Part shown: positions 1 through 7,299 of the stretch, one piece after another
Numbering within the stretch: the stretch's first letter is position 1
Layout: each line of letters begins with the position of its first letter
From: Planctomycetota bacterium
Lineage (GTDB): Bacteria > Planctomycetota > Phycisphaerae > Phycisphaerales > Phycisphaeraceae
NCBI GenBank assembly: GCA_026386955.1
Contig: JAPLMQ010000230.1
Location: 1-34,410, forward strand
Reading direction: 5' to 3'
Length of the DNA: 34,410 bases
Made by a program: the position numbers and the translations under genes
Notes under the pieces: generated by a model
Told to the model about the DNA's origin: nothing
Seen by the model: only the letters and a program-made list of their open reading frames with translations
The model's database searches: none

Positions 1-118
1 ACCTGCGGGCAAGATGGGGGCGACGCCTCGGCCATGCACGGGATCATGCACGATCCGCGCCGGGGGCGCAAGCGAAGATTGCGTGAATTCCGCGGCGCGG
101 AAATCCCGGACAGTAGTG

Positions 119-141
119 ACGGCTCAACCCACCCTACAAGA
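119..141 (-). repeat. 23-nt dispersed repeat, copy A
   Basis: On the minus strand this reads TCTTGTAGGGTGGGTTGAGC plus CGT. It matches the plus-strand sequence at 1108-1130 at 20 of 23 positions. The two copies are inverted and bracket the PhyH gene at 208-1074. Its GTAGGGTGGGTT core resembles a palindromic repeat I recall as common in bacterial intergenic DNA; that comparison is from memory. Confidence 0.6.
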
Positions 142-175
142 TCCTTCGCGCTCGTCACCGCGCCCGCTTTGCTTT

Positions 176-181
176 TATGAT
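176..181 (+). promoter_or_regulatory. Candidate -10 box (TATGAT) for PhyH copy 1
   Basis: TATGAT lies 26 nt before the ATG at 208, a sensible position for a -10 element with a short leader. No convincing -35 hexamer is present at 16-18 nt spacing, so this is only a candidate. Confidence 0.3.
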
Positions 182-207
182 GTCCGTTTTGTTTCGAGGA
201 CTCCGCC

Positions 208-1074
208 ATGACCGCCACCCACACCCCCACCACGCTCACCCAATCCGAGATCGACTTCTTCATCGAGCACGGCTACCTGCACATCCGCAACGCCGTCCCG
301 CGCGAGGTCGCGGTCGACGCCGTCCGCCGGCAGTTCACCGCTGTGGGGATGGACCCCGAGAAATCCGAGACGTGGACTGACGGGCCGATGCGCTCGTTCA
401 AGGGCACGCGGAGCTGGCCCGCGGCGGAGATCGCCCCGCGCTTCTGGGGGGCCGCACTCGACATCCTCGGCGGGGTCGAGCGCACCTTCGGCCCGGGCTA
501 CACCATCGACGACGGCATGACCGCCAACCTCGGCATGTACGCCGAGCGCCCCTGGGCCCCGCCGACGGAGACGGCCGCGTGGCACAAGGACGGCCAGTTC
601 TTCCGCCACTTCCTCGACAGCCCCGAGCAGGCGCTGCTCGCGCTGCGCCTCTGGAGCGACGTCGTCCCGCGCGGCGGGGCGACCTACTTCGCCCCCGACT
701 CCGTCGGCCCCGTCGCCCGCTTCCTCGCGAAACACCCCGAGGGCGTCCACCCCAACGGCTTCCCGTGGAAGGAGATGATCCGCGAGTGCCCGCGCCTGCT
801 CGAAGCCACCGGCGAGGCCGGCGACGTCTACCTCATGCACGGCTACATGCTGCACACCGTCGCCGCCAACCCGGAGAAGAAGCTGCGCTGCATCTCCAAC
901 GGCATCGTCGCGCTCAGGGAGCCGCTGCAGTTCAACCGCCCCGACCCGGCAGACCACTCGCCGCTGGAGCGCGCCATCCTCCGCGGGCTGGGCGTCGACC
1001 GATTCGAATTCAAGGCCACCCGCGAGCGCGTGCGGACGAAGGACTGGAGCCCGCTGCCGAAGGAGTTGGCGTGA
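208..1074 (+). CDS. PhyH-family Fe(II)/2-oxoglutarate dioxygenase (copy 1)
   Basis: 288 aa, a usual length for this family. The metal site is readable: His126 and Asp128 in WHKDGQF, and a distal His, probably His216, in LMHGYMLHTVAAN. Arg227 is placed to bind 2-oxoglutarate. The N-terminus (SEIDFFIEHGYLHIRNAV) is the usual PhyH opening helix and strand. These enzymes hydroxylate small organic substrates using O2 and 2-oxoglutarate in the cytoplasm; the substrate here cannot be read. The ATG follows GAGG by 8 nt. Its closest relative in the window is the gene at 7300-8097: the HxD...H...R spacing is almost identical, and both have a similar C-terminal stretch (DPADHSPLERAIL here, NPADYSVVERVIV there). 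It stands alone, bracketed by inverted copies of a 23-nt repeat. Family assignment is firm; substrate unknown. Confidence 0.9.
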   Translation: MTATHTPTTLTQSEIDFFIEHGYLHIRNAVPREVAVDAVRRQFTAVGMDPEKSETWTDGPMRSFKGTRSWPAAEIAPRFWGAALDILGGVERTFGPGYTIDDGMTANLGMYAERPWAPPTETAAWHKDGQFFRHFLDSPEQALLALRLWSDVVPRGGATYFAPDSVGPVARFLAKHPEGVHPNGFPWKEMIRECPRLLEATGEAGDVYLMHGYMLHTVAANPEKKLRCISNGIVALREPLQFNRPDPADHSPLERAILRGLGVDRFEFKATRERVRTKDWSPLPKELA

Positions 1075-1107
1075 GCGAGTCGTTGGTCATGGGGGACGAG
1101 TTGGCCC

Positions 1108-1147
1108 TCTTGCAGGGTGGGTAGAGCGGTATTCCGCGAAACCCACC
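1108..1147 (+). repeat. 23-nt dispersed repeat, copy B, within a palindrome
   Basis: 1108-1130 is the second copy of the repeat at 119-141. Here it continues into a complete palindrome: GGTGGGT (1116-1122) pairs with ACCCACC (1141-1147), with an inner GCGG-TATT-CCGC hairpin. It begins 34 nt after the PhyH stop codon and could act as a 3' hairpin. Confidence 0.6.
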
Positions 1148-1356
1148 AGCGCGACACAGGCCGCTCACGTCCACGTGGCTCTGGGGTTCGGAGTTCCGCG
1201 TTCACGCGGTCTTTGGAATACGGAAGCGCCGCGACCTCGCGACTCCGGGTTAGCCGGACGCTCTCCTTCATCCCGATCCACCTCGCCCACACGATCAGGC
1301 GAAAACAAATGCCCGCCTAAAGGCGGAACTACATACCCCAGACCCGCTCGCTCGGC

Positions 1357-1393
1357 GCGTTCCGGGCGTTCCGGGCGTTCCGGGGGCGTTCCC
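1357..1393. repeat. 9-nt tandem repeat (GCGTTCCGG)n
   Basis: Three perfect head-to-tail copies of GCGTTCCGG occupy 1357-1383. A fourth, degenerate copy with a 2-nt insertion follows to 1393. It is intergenic. A different 9-nt tandem repeat occurs at 2891-2917. Confidence 0.85.
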
Positions 1394-1854
1394 GCGGCGC
1401 GAAATTTTCCGTCCGAATTCAAAAAAATATTTACTACCCATTTCGCAAACGGGTTGGAAGGCCCACCCCTCCGGAAACGCTCAGAACAAGCCCTCCGCGT
1501 GGCGGCGGCATCAAAGACGGCAGGGCGCGGCTCGGGAGCGAGACATTTTGACGCTCCCTTACGTTCAACGGTCGCCGTCGCCCGCGCCTGGCCGAACTGG
1601 TCCCGAACAGCCAAAACGGCACCCTGAGACGCAATCAATGGACGCGCCATCGCTTACGGGAATTCACCCCAAAACCGCTCCCAAGCCCGCAAGCCCAGGG
1701 CGCGCGAGCGGCAGCGCATCAGCCCTCAAATCGATCCCGAAGACGCATCGGACCGGTGTCGACGCGCCACCCCACCGGAGACGCAGCGCAGCAGGGGCGG
1801 CACCATTTAGAGCATTTTCGAGGCCCGATTTCCCGCGCCAGACATAGGTACCAG

Positions 1855-1874
1855 CGTCCGGAAAAATCCGGACG
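1855..1874. repeat. Perfect 8-bp hairpin (CGTCCGGA / TCCGGACG)
   Basis: CGTCCGGA and TCCGGACG are separated by an AAAA loop. It shares the TCCGG arm core with the hairpin at 1916-1937, so the two may be related elements. No T-run follows, so it is not a canonical terminator. Confidence 0.7.
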
Positions 1875-1915
1875 AACGCCGAAGCCCCGAATTCAAAATA
1901 AGGACTTGCGCGTCG

Positions 1916-1937
1916 GTGTCCGGATTCCGCCGGACAC
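1916..1937. repeat. Perfect 8-bp hairpin (GTGTCCGG / CCGGACAC)
   Basis: GTGTCCGG and CCGGACAC are separated by ATTCCG. It is the second hairpin with a TCCGG core within 80 nt, in the gene-free stretch between two convergent PhyH genes. Confidence 0.7.
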
Positions 1938-2000
1938 TTGTGCGGGTCTTACGGGGGGCGAGCTTTTTTGGGAAGGCTCGCGCCCAAGCGCTCCCCCAAG

Positions 2001-2038
2001 CCCACCGATCCCGACGGTACGCCGTCGGGTTCGGTGGG
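2001..2038 (-). terminator. Long hairpin downstream of PhyH copy 2
   Basis: CCCACCGA, T, CCCGACGG (2001-2017) pairs with CCGTCGGG, T, TCGGTGGG (2022-2038) around a TACG loop: 16 paired bases and one T-T mismatch. It lies 43 nt past the stop of the minus-strand PhyH gene that ends at 2082, so it could terminate or stabilise that transcript. No U-run follows directly on the minus strand, so a terminator role is likely but not certain. Confidence 0.55.
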
Positions 2039-2081
2039 GTCGGCCTCGCATCAATGCGCCGCGCCCACAACCCGCTCAACC

Positions 2082-2855
2082 TCACTTCGCGCTCGCCGGA
2101 GCCCCCGCCGGCTGTGCCGCCGCGAAGCGCTCGATCGCGTCGGCCGGCCCCACCGGGCACGGCGTCTCCTGCGAGGTCTTGCGCAGCCCGATCTGCGGAT
2201 TGCCCAGCGCGTTGTAGCAGATGATGAAATTCCGCCGGTGCCGGTCGGCGTCGTTCGGGCCCGAGGCGTGCAGCGTGAGGCAGTCGAAGAAGAGCGCGTC
2301 GCCCTCGTTGAGGCGGACGGGCAGGAGCTCGAGATGACGCGCGACCTGCTCGAGGCGGTCGGCGTCGCAGCCGGTCTGGTTGCCGATGCGCCCGTGGTTG
2401 AGCCGCCCGAGCTTGTGCGAGCCGCGGTAGACCTGCATGCAGCCGTTGTCGACGTCGTTGCGGTCGAGCGCGATCGAGACGCTCATCATCCGCGGGAAGA
2501 CAAAGCCTTGGTCGTACCAGTAGCCGTAGTCCTGGTGCCACTCCCACGCGCCGCCGGTGCGGGCCTCCTTGAGCGTGACCTTGCCGTGGAAGAAGCCGAC
2601 GTCCTCGCCCTGGAGGATGCGGACGTTGTTGACCACGACGGGGAGGGTGGAGGCGACGCCCCAGATGGTGGAGGTGGTGTCGCTCCAGAAGGAGAGGCGC
2701 GCGGTCCGGCCGACGGTGTCGCCGAATTTCACGCCGGGGTTCTCGATGTCGATCGCGGCGCGGAGCAGATCGATCTGCGCGGGCGCGAGGACGTTGGGGA
2801 TGATGAGGTACCCGTCGCGGCGGTATTGCTCGACTTGGTCGGCGGTGACGAACAC
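2082..2855 (-). CDS. PhyH-family Fe(II)/2-oxoglutarate dioxygenase (copy 2)
   Basis: 257 aa. His107 and Asp109 in WEWHQDYGYW give the HxD pair, His196 in LTLHASGPN is the distal ligand, and Arg207/208 follows as the 2-oxoglutarate-binding candidate. The opening QVEQYRRDGYLIIPNVL is the usual PhyH N-terminus, and VDNGCMQVYRGSHKLG is the usual segment in mid-domain. The start is GTG, with TGGAG 7 nt upstream. The WHQDYGYWYDQG motif resembles the ectoine-hydroxylase-like branch of PhyH, but no ectoine genes are nearby, so the substrate is open. It is convergent with copy 1 and divergent from the DUF4838 gene. A 9-nt tandem repeat sits in its 5' flank at 2891-2917. Confidence 0.9.
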   Translation of the reverse strand: MFVTADQVEQYRRDGYLIIPNVLAPAQIDLLRAAIDIENPGVKFGDTVGRTARLSFWSDTTSTIWGVASTLPVVVNNVRILQGEDVGFFHGKVTLKEARTGGAWEWHQDYGYWYDQGFVFPRMMSVSIALDRNDVDNGCMQVYRGSHKLGRLNHGRIGNQTGCDADRLEQVARHLELLPVRLNEGDALFFDCLTLHASGPNDADRHRRNFIICYNALGNPQIGLRKTSQETPCPVGPADAIERFAAAQPAGAPASAK

Positions 2856-2890
2856 GGGTGGGCTCCAGTTCAGGGGATTGCGGGAATGCC

Positions 2891-2917
2891 GGGGTTTCCG
2901 GGGATTCCGGGGATTCC
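2891..2917. repeat. 9-nt tandem repeat upstream of PhyH copy 2
   Basis: GGGGTTTCC followed by two perfect copies of GGGGATTCC. Diverged pieces (GGGGATT, CGGGAATGCC) lie on the side nearer the gene. It lies 35-62 nt upstream of the GTG start at 2855, within the expected leader or promoter of that minus-strand gene. Confidence 0.8.
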
Positions 2918-3037
2918 GCGGGAAAGATGCGCGGCTTCGCGGCCTAGCATGATAGCGTAGGAGCGAGCCCGTTTGGCCGGGCGCGGGGGCTGGTCGAGTC
3001 TGATCATTTCATCTCAACTCAATTCATGGAGCGAACC

Positions 3038-5500
3038 ATGCGATCGATCCTGAACCGAATCCTTTTCGCGGGAATCGTGGGGGTTTTCCTTCTCGCCGCG
3101 GGCTGCGCGTCCGCCTCCTCCGCCGCGAGTGCCTCTGCGCCGCGCCCGACGACGTGGGCCTCGGCCCTCGCGCCCACGGGCACGCCGGGCCCCGCACTGG
3201 TGCTCTCGCGCGACGGCGTCGCCGGATGCGTGGTCAACATCCCCGAGAAGGCGACGCCGCAGGAGAAACGGGCCGCGAAGGACCTCGCCCGCTGGCTCAA
3301 GGAGATGGGCGGGGCCGAGTTCCGCATCGTCGCCGACCCCGAGCCCCGGCTTGAGGGCCTGCGCGTCATCAGCCTGGGCGCGACGCAGCGGAGACAGGCG
3401 GCGATGCTGTTCGCCGCGCCTGACCTGGGGGACGAGGGCTACCAGATCGTCGCGAAGGACGGCGACCTCTTCCTCGCGGGCGGGCGCACGCGCGGGATCG
3501 TCAACGCCGTCTACGCGCTGCTCGAGGAGGACCTGGGTTGCCGGTGGTACACGCGCGACGCGGCGGTGATCCCGCATTCCGCCGACGTGATCCTCAAGCC
3601 CGTCTCGCGCTCGTTCATGCCGAAGCTCGCGCTGCGCGACCCGTACTACTGGGACACCTTCGACGCCGAGTGGTCGATCCACAACCGCACGAATTCCTCG
3701 GCCGCGAGCGTGCCCGCCGACGCGGGCGGGAACATGCGATCGGCCTCGGGCATGTTCGTCCACACCTTCAACCGGCTCGTCCCGCCCGACAAATACTTCA
3801 AGGACCATCCCGAGTATTTCTCGATGCTCAAGGGCGAACGCACCCGCCGGCAGCTCTGCATGTCGAACGCCGACGTCGTGCGCATCAGCATCGAGGAGGT
3901 GAAAAAGGCCCTCGCGGCCGACCCGACCGCGACGATCGTCAGCGTCTCGCAGAACGACGACCACGGCTTCTGCGAATGCCCCGACTGCAAAAAGGTCTTC
4001 GACGAGGAGGGCTCGCACTCCGGCGCGCTGCTGCGCTACGTCAACGCAGTGGCCAACGCGGTCGCGAAGGAGCACCCGCACGTGCTGGTCTCGACGCTGG
4101 CCTACATGGACACCTTCCAGCCGCCGAAGGTCACGCGCCCCGCGGCGAACGTGGTCTTCCAGCTCTGCACCGACAGCCACTCGTGGGGCCAGCCGTTCCA
4201 GACGGTGCATGAGACGAAAAAGTTCCAGGAGGCGATGAAGGGCTGGGAGGCGATCGGCGCCAAGACGCTGATCTGGGACTACACGGTGAACTTCTCGCAC
4301 TACGCGGCGGTGATGCCGAATTTGCCGATCGTCAGCGACGACATCCGCTTCTTCGTCGACCACGGCGCGTCGGGCGTGATGCTGCAGGGCTCGTACCAAG
4401 GCCCGGGCGGCGGCGACGCGGCCCTCAAGTCGTGGGTCTGGGCGAAGCAGTTGTGGGACCCGTCGCTCGACACGAAGGTGCTGATGCGAGACTACGTCTT
4501 CGGCTACTACGGCGCGGCCGCCGGCGCGATGTGGGAATGGCAGATGCTGCAGTGGCGGCTGTGGGAGAAGGAGCACGGGAAGGGGCTCAAGTCGCCGCCC
4601 GACGGCATCCGGTTCTCGCCGGCGCTGCCCGCGTTTTCGCAGGCGTTCTACGACCAGGCGGGCGCGCTGTTCGACAAGGCGCAGGCGGCCGCGGGGGACA
4701 CGGAGACCCGCCGGCGCGTGGAGCTGGCGAAGTTCTCCTGGGCCTATAGCGTGATCGCGAGGCACGTCGACCGCATGCTCGCGGGCGAGGAGAAGCCGGA
4801 CGAGATGTGGGATGCGCTGATGGCGTGGATGGAGACGGTCGCCGCCCGCGAGCACATCCAATATCTCGCGGAGGGCCCGCCGAATTTCGCGAGCTGGGCC
4901 GCCCGGCTCAAGAAGATCTCGACGCTCAAGGGGACGGAGCAGCAGACGTGGGCGGGCAAGTCGCCCAAGGGCGAGGTGAAGGTTGCGAAGCTCAGCACGG
5001 TCTGGCGCGTCGCGCCCGACCCGAAGAAGGTCGGCGTGAAGCAGCAATGGTTCTCGCCGAACCATGACGACAAGGCGTGGCGGACGGTCCGCAGCGACCT
5101 CGACTGGGGCTGGGAGCACCAAGGCATGCCCGGCTACCTGGGCGAGGCGTGGTACCGGCAGTCGGCGACGCTGTCCGAAGACTTCAGGGCCAAGCACGTC
5201 TACCTGTACTTCGAGGCCTGCGACGAGGACGCGTGGGTCTACGTCGACGGGAAGCTGGCGCTCGACCACAGCTGCGAGAAGACGGGGATGACGCCCGAGC
5301 AGATCTGGAACGCGCCGTTCATGGTGGATGTCGCGCCGGGGGTGCCGAGCGGCGCGGTGCTGGGCGTCGCCGTGCCGACGACGATCGCCGTGCGGGTGAA
5401 CAACCGCGCGGGGATGGGCGGCGTGTGGAAGCCGGCGTGGGTGGTGGCGAGCGACGCGGAATTGACGCTGGCGGAGGTGAAGGCGGCGACGGCACGGTGA
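3038..5500 (+). CDS. DUF4838-domain lipoprotein, glycoside-hydrolase-like
   Basis: 820 aa. The ATG at 3038 is chosen over the in-frame ATG at 3026 because GGAG lies just upstream of it and nothing precedes the earlier codon. A hydrophobic leader ends in FLLAAGC (Cys23), a lipoprotein-like signal, so the protein is probably exported and anchored. An N-terminal domain like those of alpha-glucuronidases and GH20 enzymes comes first (about 40-170). The DUF4838 core follows (about 180-510), with its diagnostic SQNDDHGFCECPDCKK near 303-320 and HGASGVMLQGSYQGPGGG near 445-463. A jelly-roll carbohydrate-binding-like domain is near 670-790 (WFSPNHDDKAW; CDEDAWVYVDGKLALDHS). DUF4838 proteins are common in Planctomycetota and Lentisphaerota and are presumed to act on glycans; catalysis is unproven. 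A PhyH gene follows after 65 nt and may be co-transcribed. Confidence 0.85.
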   Translation: MRSILNRILFAGIVGVFLLAAGCASASSAASASAPRPTTWASALAPTGTPGPALVLSRDGVAGCVVNIPEKATPQEKRAAKDLARWLKEMGGAEFRIVADPEPRLEGLRVISLGATQRRQAAMLFAAPDLGDEGYQIVAKDGDLFLAGGRTRGIVNAVYALLEEDLGCRWYTRDAAVIPHSADVILKPVSRSFMPKLALRDPYYWDTFDAEWSIHNRTNSSAASVPADAGGNMRSASGMFVHTFNRLVPPDKYFKDHPEYFSMLKGERTRRQLCMSNADVVRISIEEVKKALAADPTATIVSVSQNDDHGFCECPDCKKVFDEEGSHSGALLRYVNAVANAVAKEHPHVLVSTLAYMDTFQPPKVTRPAANVVFQLCTDSHSWGQPFQTVHETKKFQEAMKGWEAIGAKTLIWDYTVNFSHYAAVMPNLPIVSDDIRFFVDHGASGVMLQGSYQGPGGGDAALKSWVWAKQLWDPSLDTKVLMRDYVFGYYGAAAGAMWEWQMLQWRLWEKEHGKGLKSPPDGIRFSPALPAFSQAFYDQAGALFDKAQAAAGDTETRRRVELAKFSWAYSVIARHVDRMLAGEEKPDEMWDALMAWMETVAAREHIQYLAEGPPNFASWAARLKKISTLKGTEQQTWAGKSPKGEVKVAKLSTVWRVAPDPKKVGVKQQWFSPNHDDKAWRTVRSDLDWGWEHQGMPGYLGEAWYRQSATLSEDFRAKHVYLYFEACDEDAWVYVDGKLALDHSCEKTGMTPEQIWNAPFMVDVAPGVPSGAVLGVAVPTTIAVRVNNRAGMGGVWKPAWVVASDAELTLAEVKAATAR

Positions 5501-5565
5501 GGATTGCGGAGCGGCGATACGATCGGGCATCCGTGCGGCGGCAACCACGCGGTATGGAGCATTGC

Positions 5566-6327
5566 ATGGACAAGGATGCGCTGGCTGAGAGGTTCGAGTC
5601 CCAAGGCTTTGTCGTGCTGGAGGATTTCTTTTCGCTCGCGGAGCTGCGGACCTGCCGCGAGGCGACGGCCCTGCGGTTCCCCGCGCTGGCGAGCGACGCG
5701 GCCGAACCGGCCGGGGATGACGTTGCGGCGACAGCCGCCTCAAGCGATGCCGACGCGCCCAAGGACGATCTCGCCTCCACCGAGTGCGAGGTGATCGCCT
5801 GGGGCCCGGTCGAGGAGAAGGTCGCGGCCTTCGTCGCGCTGGCGGGCGATGCCCGGCTCGCGGAGGCGACGCGGGCGGCGATGCCCGGTGGCTTCGTGCC
5901 GATGTATTCGCTGGCGATGTTCTCGCCCCCGCGGAGCAAGGGGCAGTCGTGGCACCAAGACTGTGCGCCGACGCCCGGCAAAGCGAAGCATCACAACGTC
6001 AACCGGCTGATCTACCTCTGGGACGTCGACGAACGGACCGGCGGCGAGGTGGTGCTTGTGCCGGGGACGCACCGCGGGCAGGTGCTTCCGCCGGGCGGGC
6101 TGCAGGACGACATCGAGGGGCAGGTCGTGCTGCGCCCGCGGGCGGGGACGCTGGTCTTCGTGCACGGGCAGACGTTCCACCGGGTCAAGCCGGTGCGGCG
6201 GGCGCGGGTGTCGGTGAACCTGCGGGTGCGCCCGCCCGAGGCGCCCGAGGACGTGACCGACGTCGCGGTCTACCGGAACATGAAGTACAGGTTCTCGACG
6301 AAGGAAGTGCTGGAGAGGCGGGGGTGA
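5566..6327 (+). CDS. PhyH-family Fe(II)/2-oxoglutarate dioxygenase (copy 3)
   Basis: 253 aa from the ATG at 5566, which has GGAG 6 nt upstream; an in-frame ATG at 5554 overlaps that site and is less likely. His130 and Asp132 (SWHQDCAPTPG), distal His205 (HGQTFHRVKPV) and Arg214 form the expected site. Residues 43-73 are a low-complexity Ala/Asp-rich insertion (AAEPAGDDVAATAASSDADA), unusual in the fold and absent from the other copies here. The family has the typical RTGGEVVLVPGTHRG segment in mid-domain. The gene lies 65 nt downstream of the DUF4838 lipoprotein on the same strand. It is convergent with nnrD, with a hairpin between them. Substrate unknown. Confidence 0.85.
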   Translation: MDKDALAERFESQGFVVLEDFFSLAELRTCREATALRFPALASDAAEPAGDDVAATAASSDADAPKDDLASTECEVIAWGPVEEKVAAFVALAGDARLAEATRAAMPGGFVPMYSLAMFSPPRSKGQSWHQDCAPTPGKAKHHNVNRLIYLWDVDERTGGEVVLVPGTHRGQVLPPGGLQDDIEGQVVLRPRAGTLVFVHGQTFHRVKPVRRARVSVNLRVRPPEAPEDVTDVAVYRNMKYRFSTKEVLERRG

Positions 6328-6343
6328 GGGCACGCCGCCTCTT

Positions 6344-6365
6344 GTGGGCAGCTGAAGCTGTCCAC
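6344..6365. terminator. Palindrome between convergent genes (TTCA-loop family)
   Basis: GTGGGCAGCT and AGCTGTCCAC form a 10-bp stem with one G-T pair, closing on a TTCA loop when read on the minus strand. It lies exactly between the convergent stops at 6327 and 6391, so it can serve both transcripts. A sister palindrome occurs at 15188-15213. No long U-run follows, so it may be a dispersed repeat rather than a true terminator. Confidence 0.5.
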
Positions 6366-6390
6366 CCTTGTGCAGGCGTGAGCGGGATCG

Positions 6391-7272
6391 TCATTTCTTG
6401 CGGTGCTTCTGAAACGCGTCGGGCAGCAGGTTCGCGAGGTCGCGGGCGGTGAGGCCCGAAGGGCCGCGTTTGGCAGTCCAGAGATCCGCGGCGAGGCCGT
6501 GGAGATGGGCGGCGAGCGTTGCGGCGTCAAAAGCCTCGAGGCCCTGGGCGAGCAGCGCGGCGAGCAGCCCGGTGAGCACGTCGCCCGAGCCGGCGGTGGC
6601 GAGCGCGGGGTTGCCGGTGGTGTTGAGGCGGACGCGCTGACCGTCGGTGACGACCGTGCGGTGTCCCTTCAATACGACAATGGCCTGATGAGCGCGGGCG
6701 AGCGCGGCCGCGGCTTGCGGCCTCTGCTTCGGATCCGTCGGGCTCAGCTCGATGCCCAGCGGACGGGCGAGCCGATTGAACTCGCCGGGATGGGGCGTCA
6801 TCACCAGCGCGGGCCGCGGCGAGGGTTGGCGCTGGCGTGGCTTGCCCATCTGTGCGAGCAGGTTGAGGCCGTCGGCGTCGAGGACCACGCGGCGCGGCCC
6901 CGCGAGCAAGGCCATCACCAAATCGCGGGCGTGGTCCGACTTGCCCAGGCCCGGGCCCAGGGCGAGCACGGCCCGCGCGGCGGGATCGGCGGCGTCGATC
7001 GCGGCGACGCTGCCGGCGGCGGTGGGGGCGAAGGCGATGCCGGTCGCAGAGGGCTCGATGACCAGCGTGAAGGGAAGCGTCTGGGGCGAGGTGGCGATCT
7101 TCACCAAGCCCGCGCCGGCGCGGAAGGCGGCGGAGGCGGCCAGCGCAGGGGCGCCGAACATCGTCGCGCAGCCGCCGACGACGATGACCGTGCCGAAGTC
7201 GCCCTTGTGGCCCGATGCAGGGCGGGATGGGACGGCAGGCAGGCGGCGCGTGGTTTTGAGCGGGACGGGCAT
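6391..7272 (-). CDS. nnrD: ADP/ATP-dependent (S)-NAD(P)H-hydrate dehydratase
   Basis: 293 aa. It repairs hydrated, damaged NADH and NADPH by ATP- or ADP-driven dehydration in the cytoplasm. It belongs to the ribokinase-like YjeF C-terminal family. Visible motifs in order: GDFGTVIVVGG, FRAGAGLVKIA, LALGPGLGKSD, VVLDADGLNLL, MTPHPGEFNRL, IVVLKGHRTVV, and GNPALATAGSGDVLTGLLAALLAQG-type glycine-rich nucleotide site with the catalytic Asp in GSGDVLTG. The NnrE epimerase domain often fused at the N-terminus is absent, so this is a stand-alone dehydratase. It starts 27 nt after the stop of PhyH copy 4 on the same strand and has no clear ribosome-binding site of its own, which suggests co-transcription with that gene. 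Confidence 0.95.
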   Translation of the reverse strand: MPVPLKTTRRLPAVPSRPASGHKGDFGTVIVVGGCATMFGAPALAASAAFRAGAGLVKIATSPQTLPFTLVIEPSATGIAFAPTAAGSVAAIDAADPAARAVLALGPGLGKSDHARDLVMALLAGPRRVVLDADGLNLLAQMGKPRQRQPSPRPALVMTPHPGEFNRLARPLGIELSPTDPKQRPQAAAALARAHQAIVVLKGHRTVVTDGQRVRLNTTGNPALATAGSGDVLTGLLAALLAQGLEAFDAATLAAHLHGLAADLWTAKRGPSGLTARDLANLLPDAFQKHRKK

Positions 7273-7299
7273 GGTGTGGTTGTGTCGGCCGGACGCGCC

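Larger units (their letters stand above)
1075..2081. other. 1-kb gene-free stretch rich in hairpins and short repeats
   Basis: No open frame here has family resemblance, a ribosome-binding site and coding-like base use together; the frames present look like chance products of GC-rich DNA. The stretch contains the palindrome at 1108-1147; a CGCCTAAAGGCG palindrome near 1314; a 9-nt tandem repeat at 1357-1393; an AT-rich patch near 1420-1440; perfect hairpins at 1855-1874 and 1916-1937; a GCGAGC/GCTCGC hairpin with a T-run in its loop at 1958-1981; and a large hairpin at 2001-2038. It separates two convergent PhyH genes (plus strand ends 1074, minus strand ends 2082). Confidence 0.7.

Noticed and set aside
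175..957. 260-codon minus-strand frame opposite PhyH copy 1
   Set aside because: Shadow; the plus-strand product has a complete PhyH metal site.
1117..1847. Several 60-160 codon frames in the gene-free stretch
   Set aside because: They run through palindromes and tandem repeats, lack ribosome-binding sites and family resemblance, and end in Arg/Pro/Ser-rich nonsense.
3014..5743. 909-codon open frame on the minus strand opposite the DUF4838 gene
   Set aside because: Arg/Pro/Val-rich low-complexity product with no family resemblance; an antisense shadow of a GC-rich gene.
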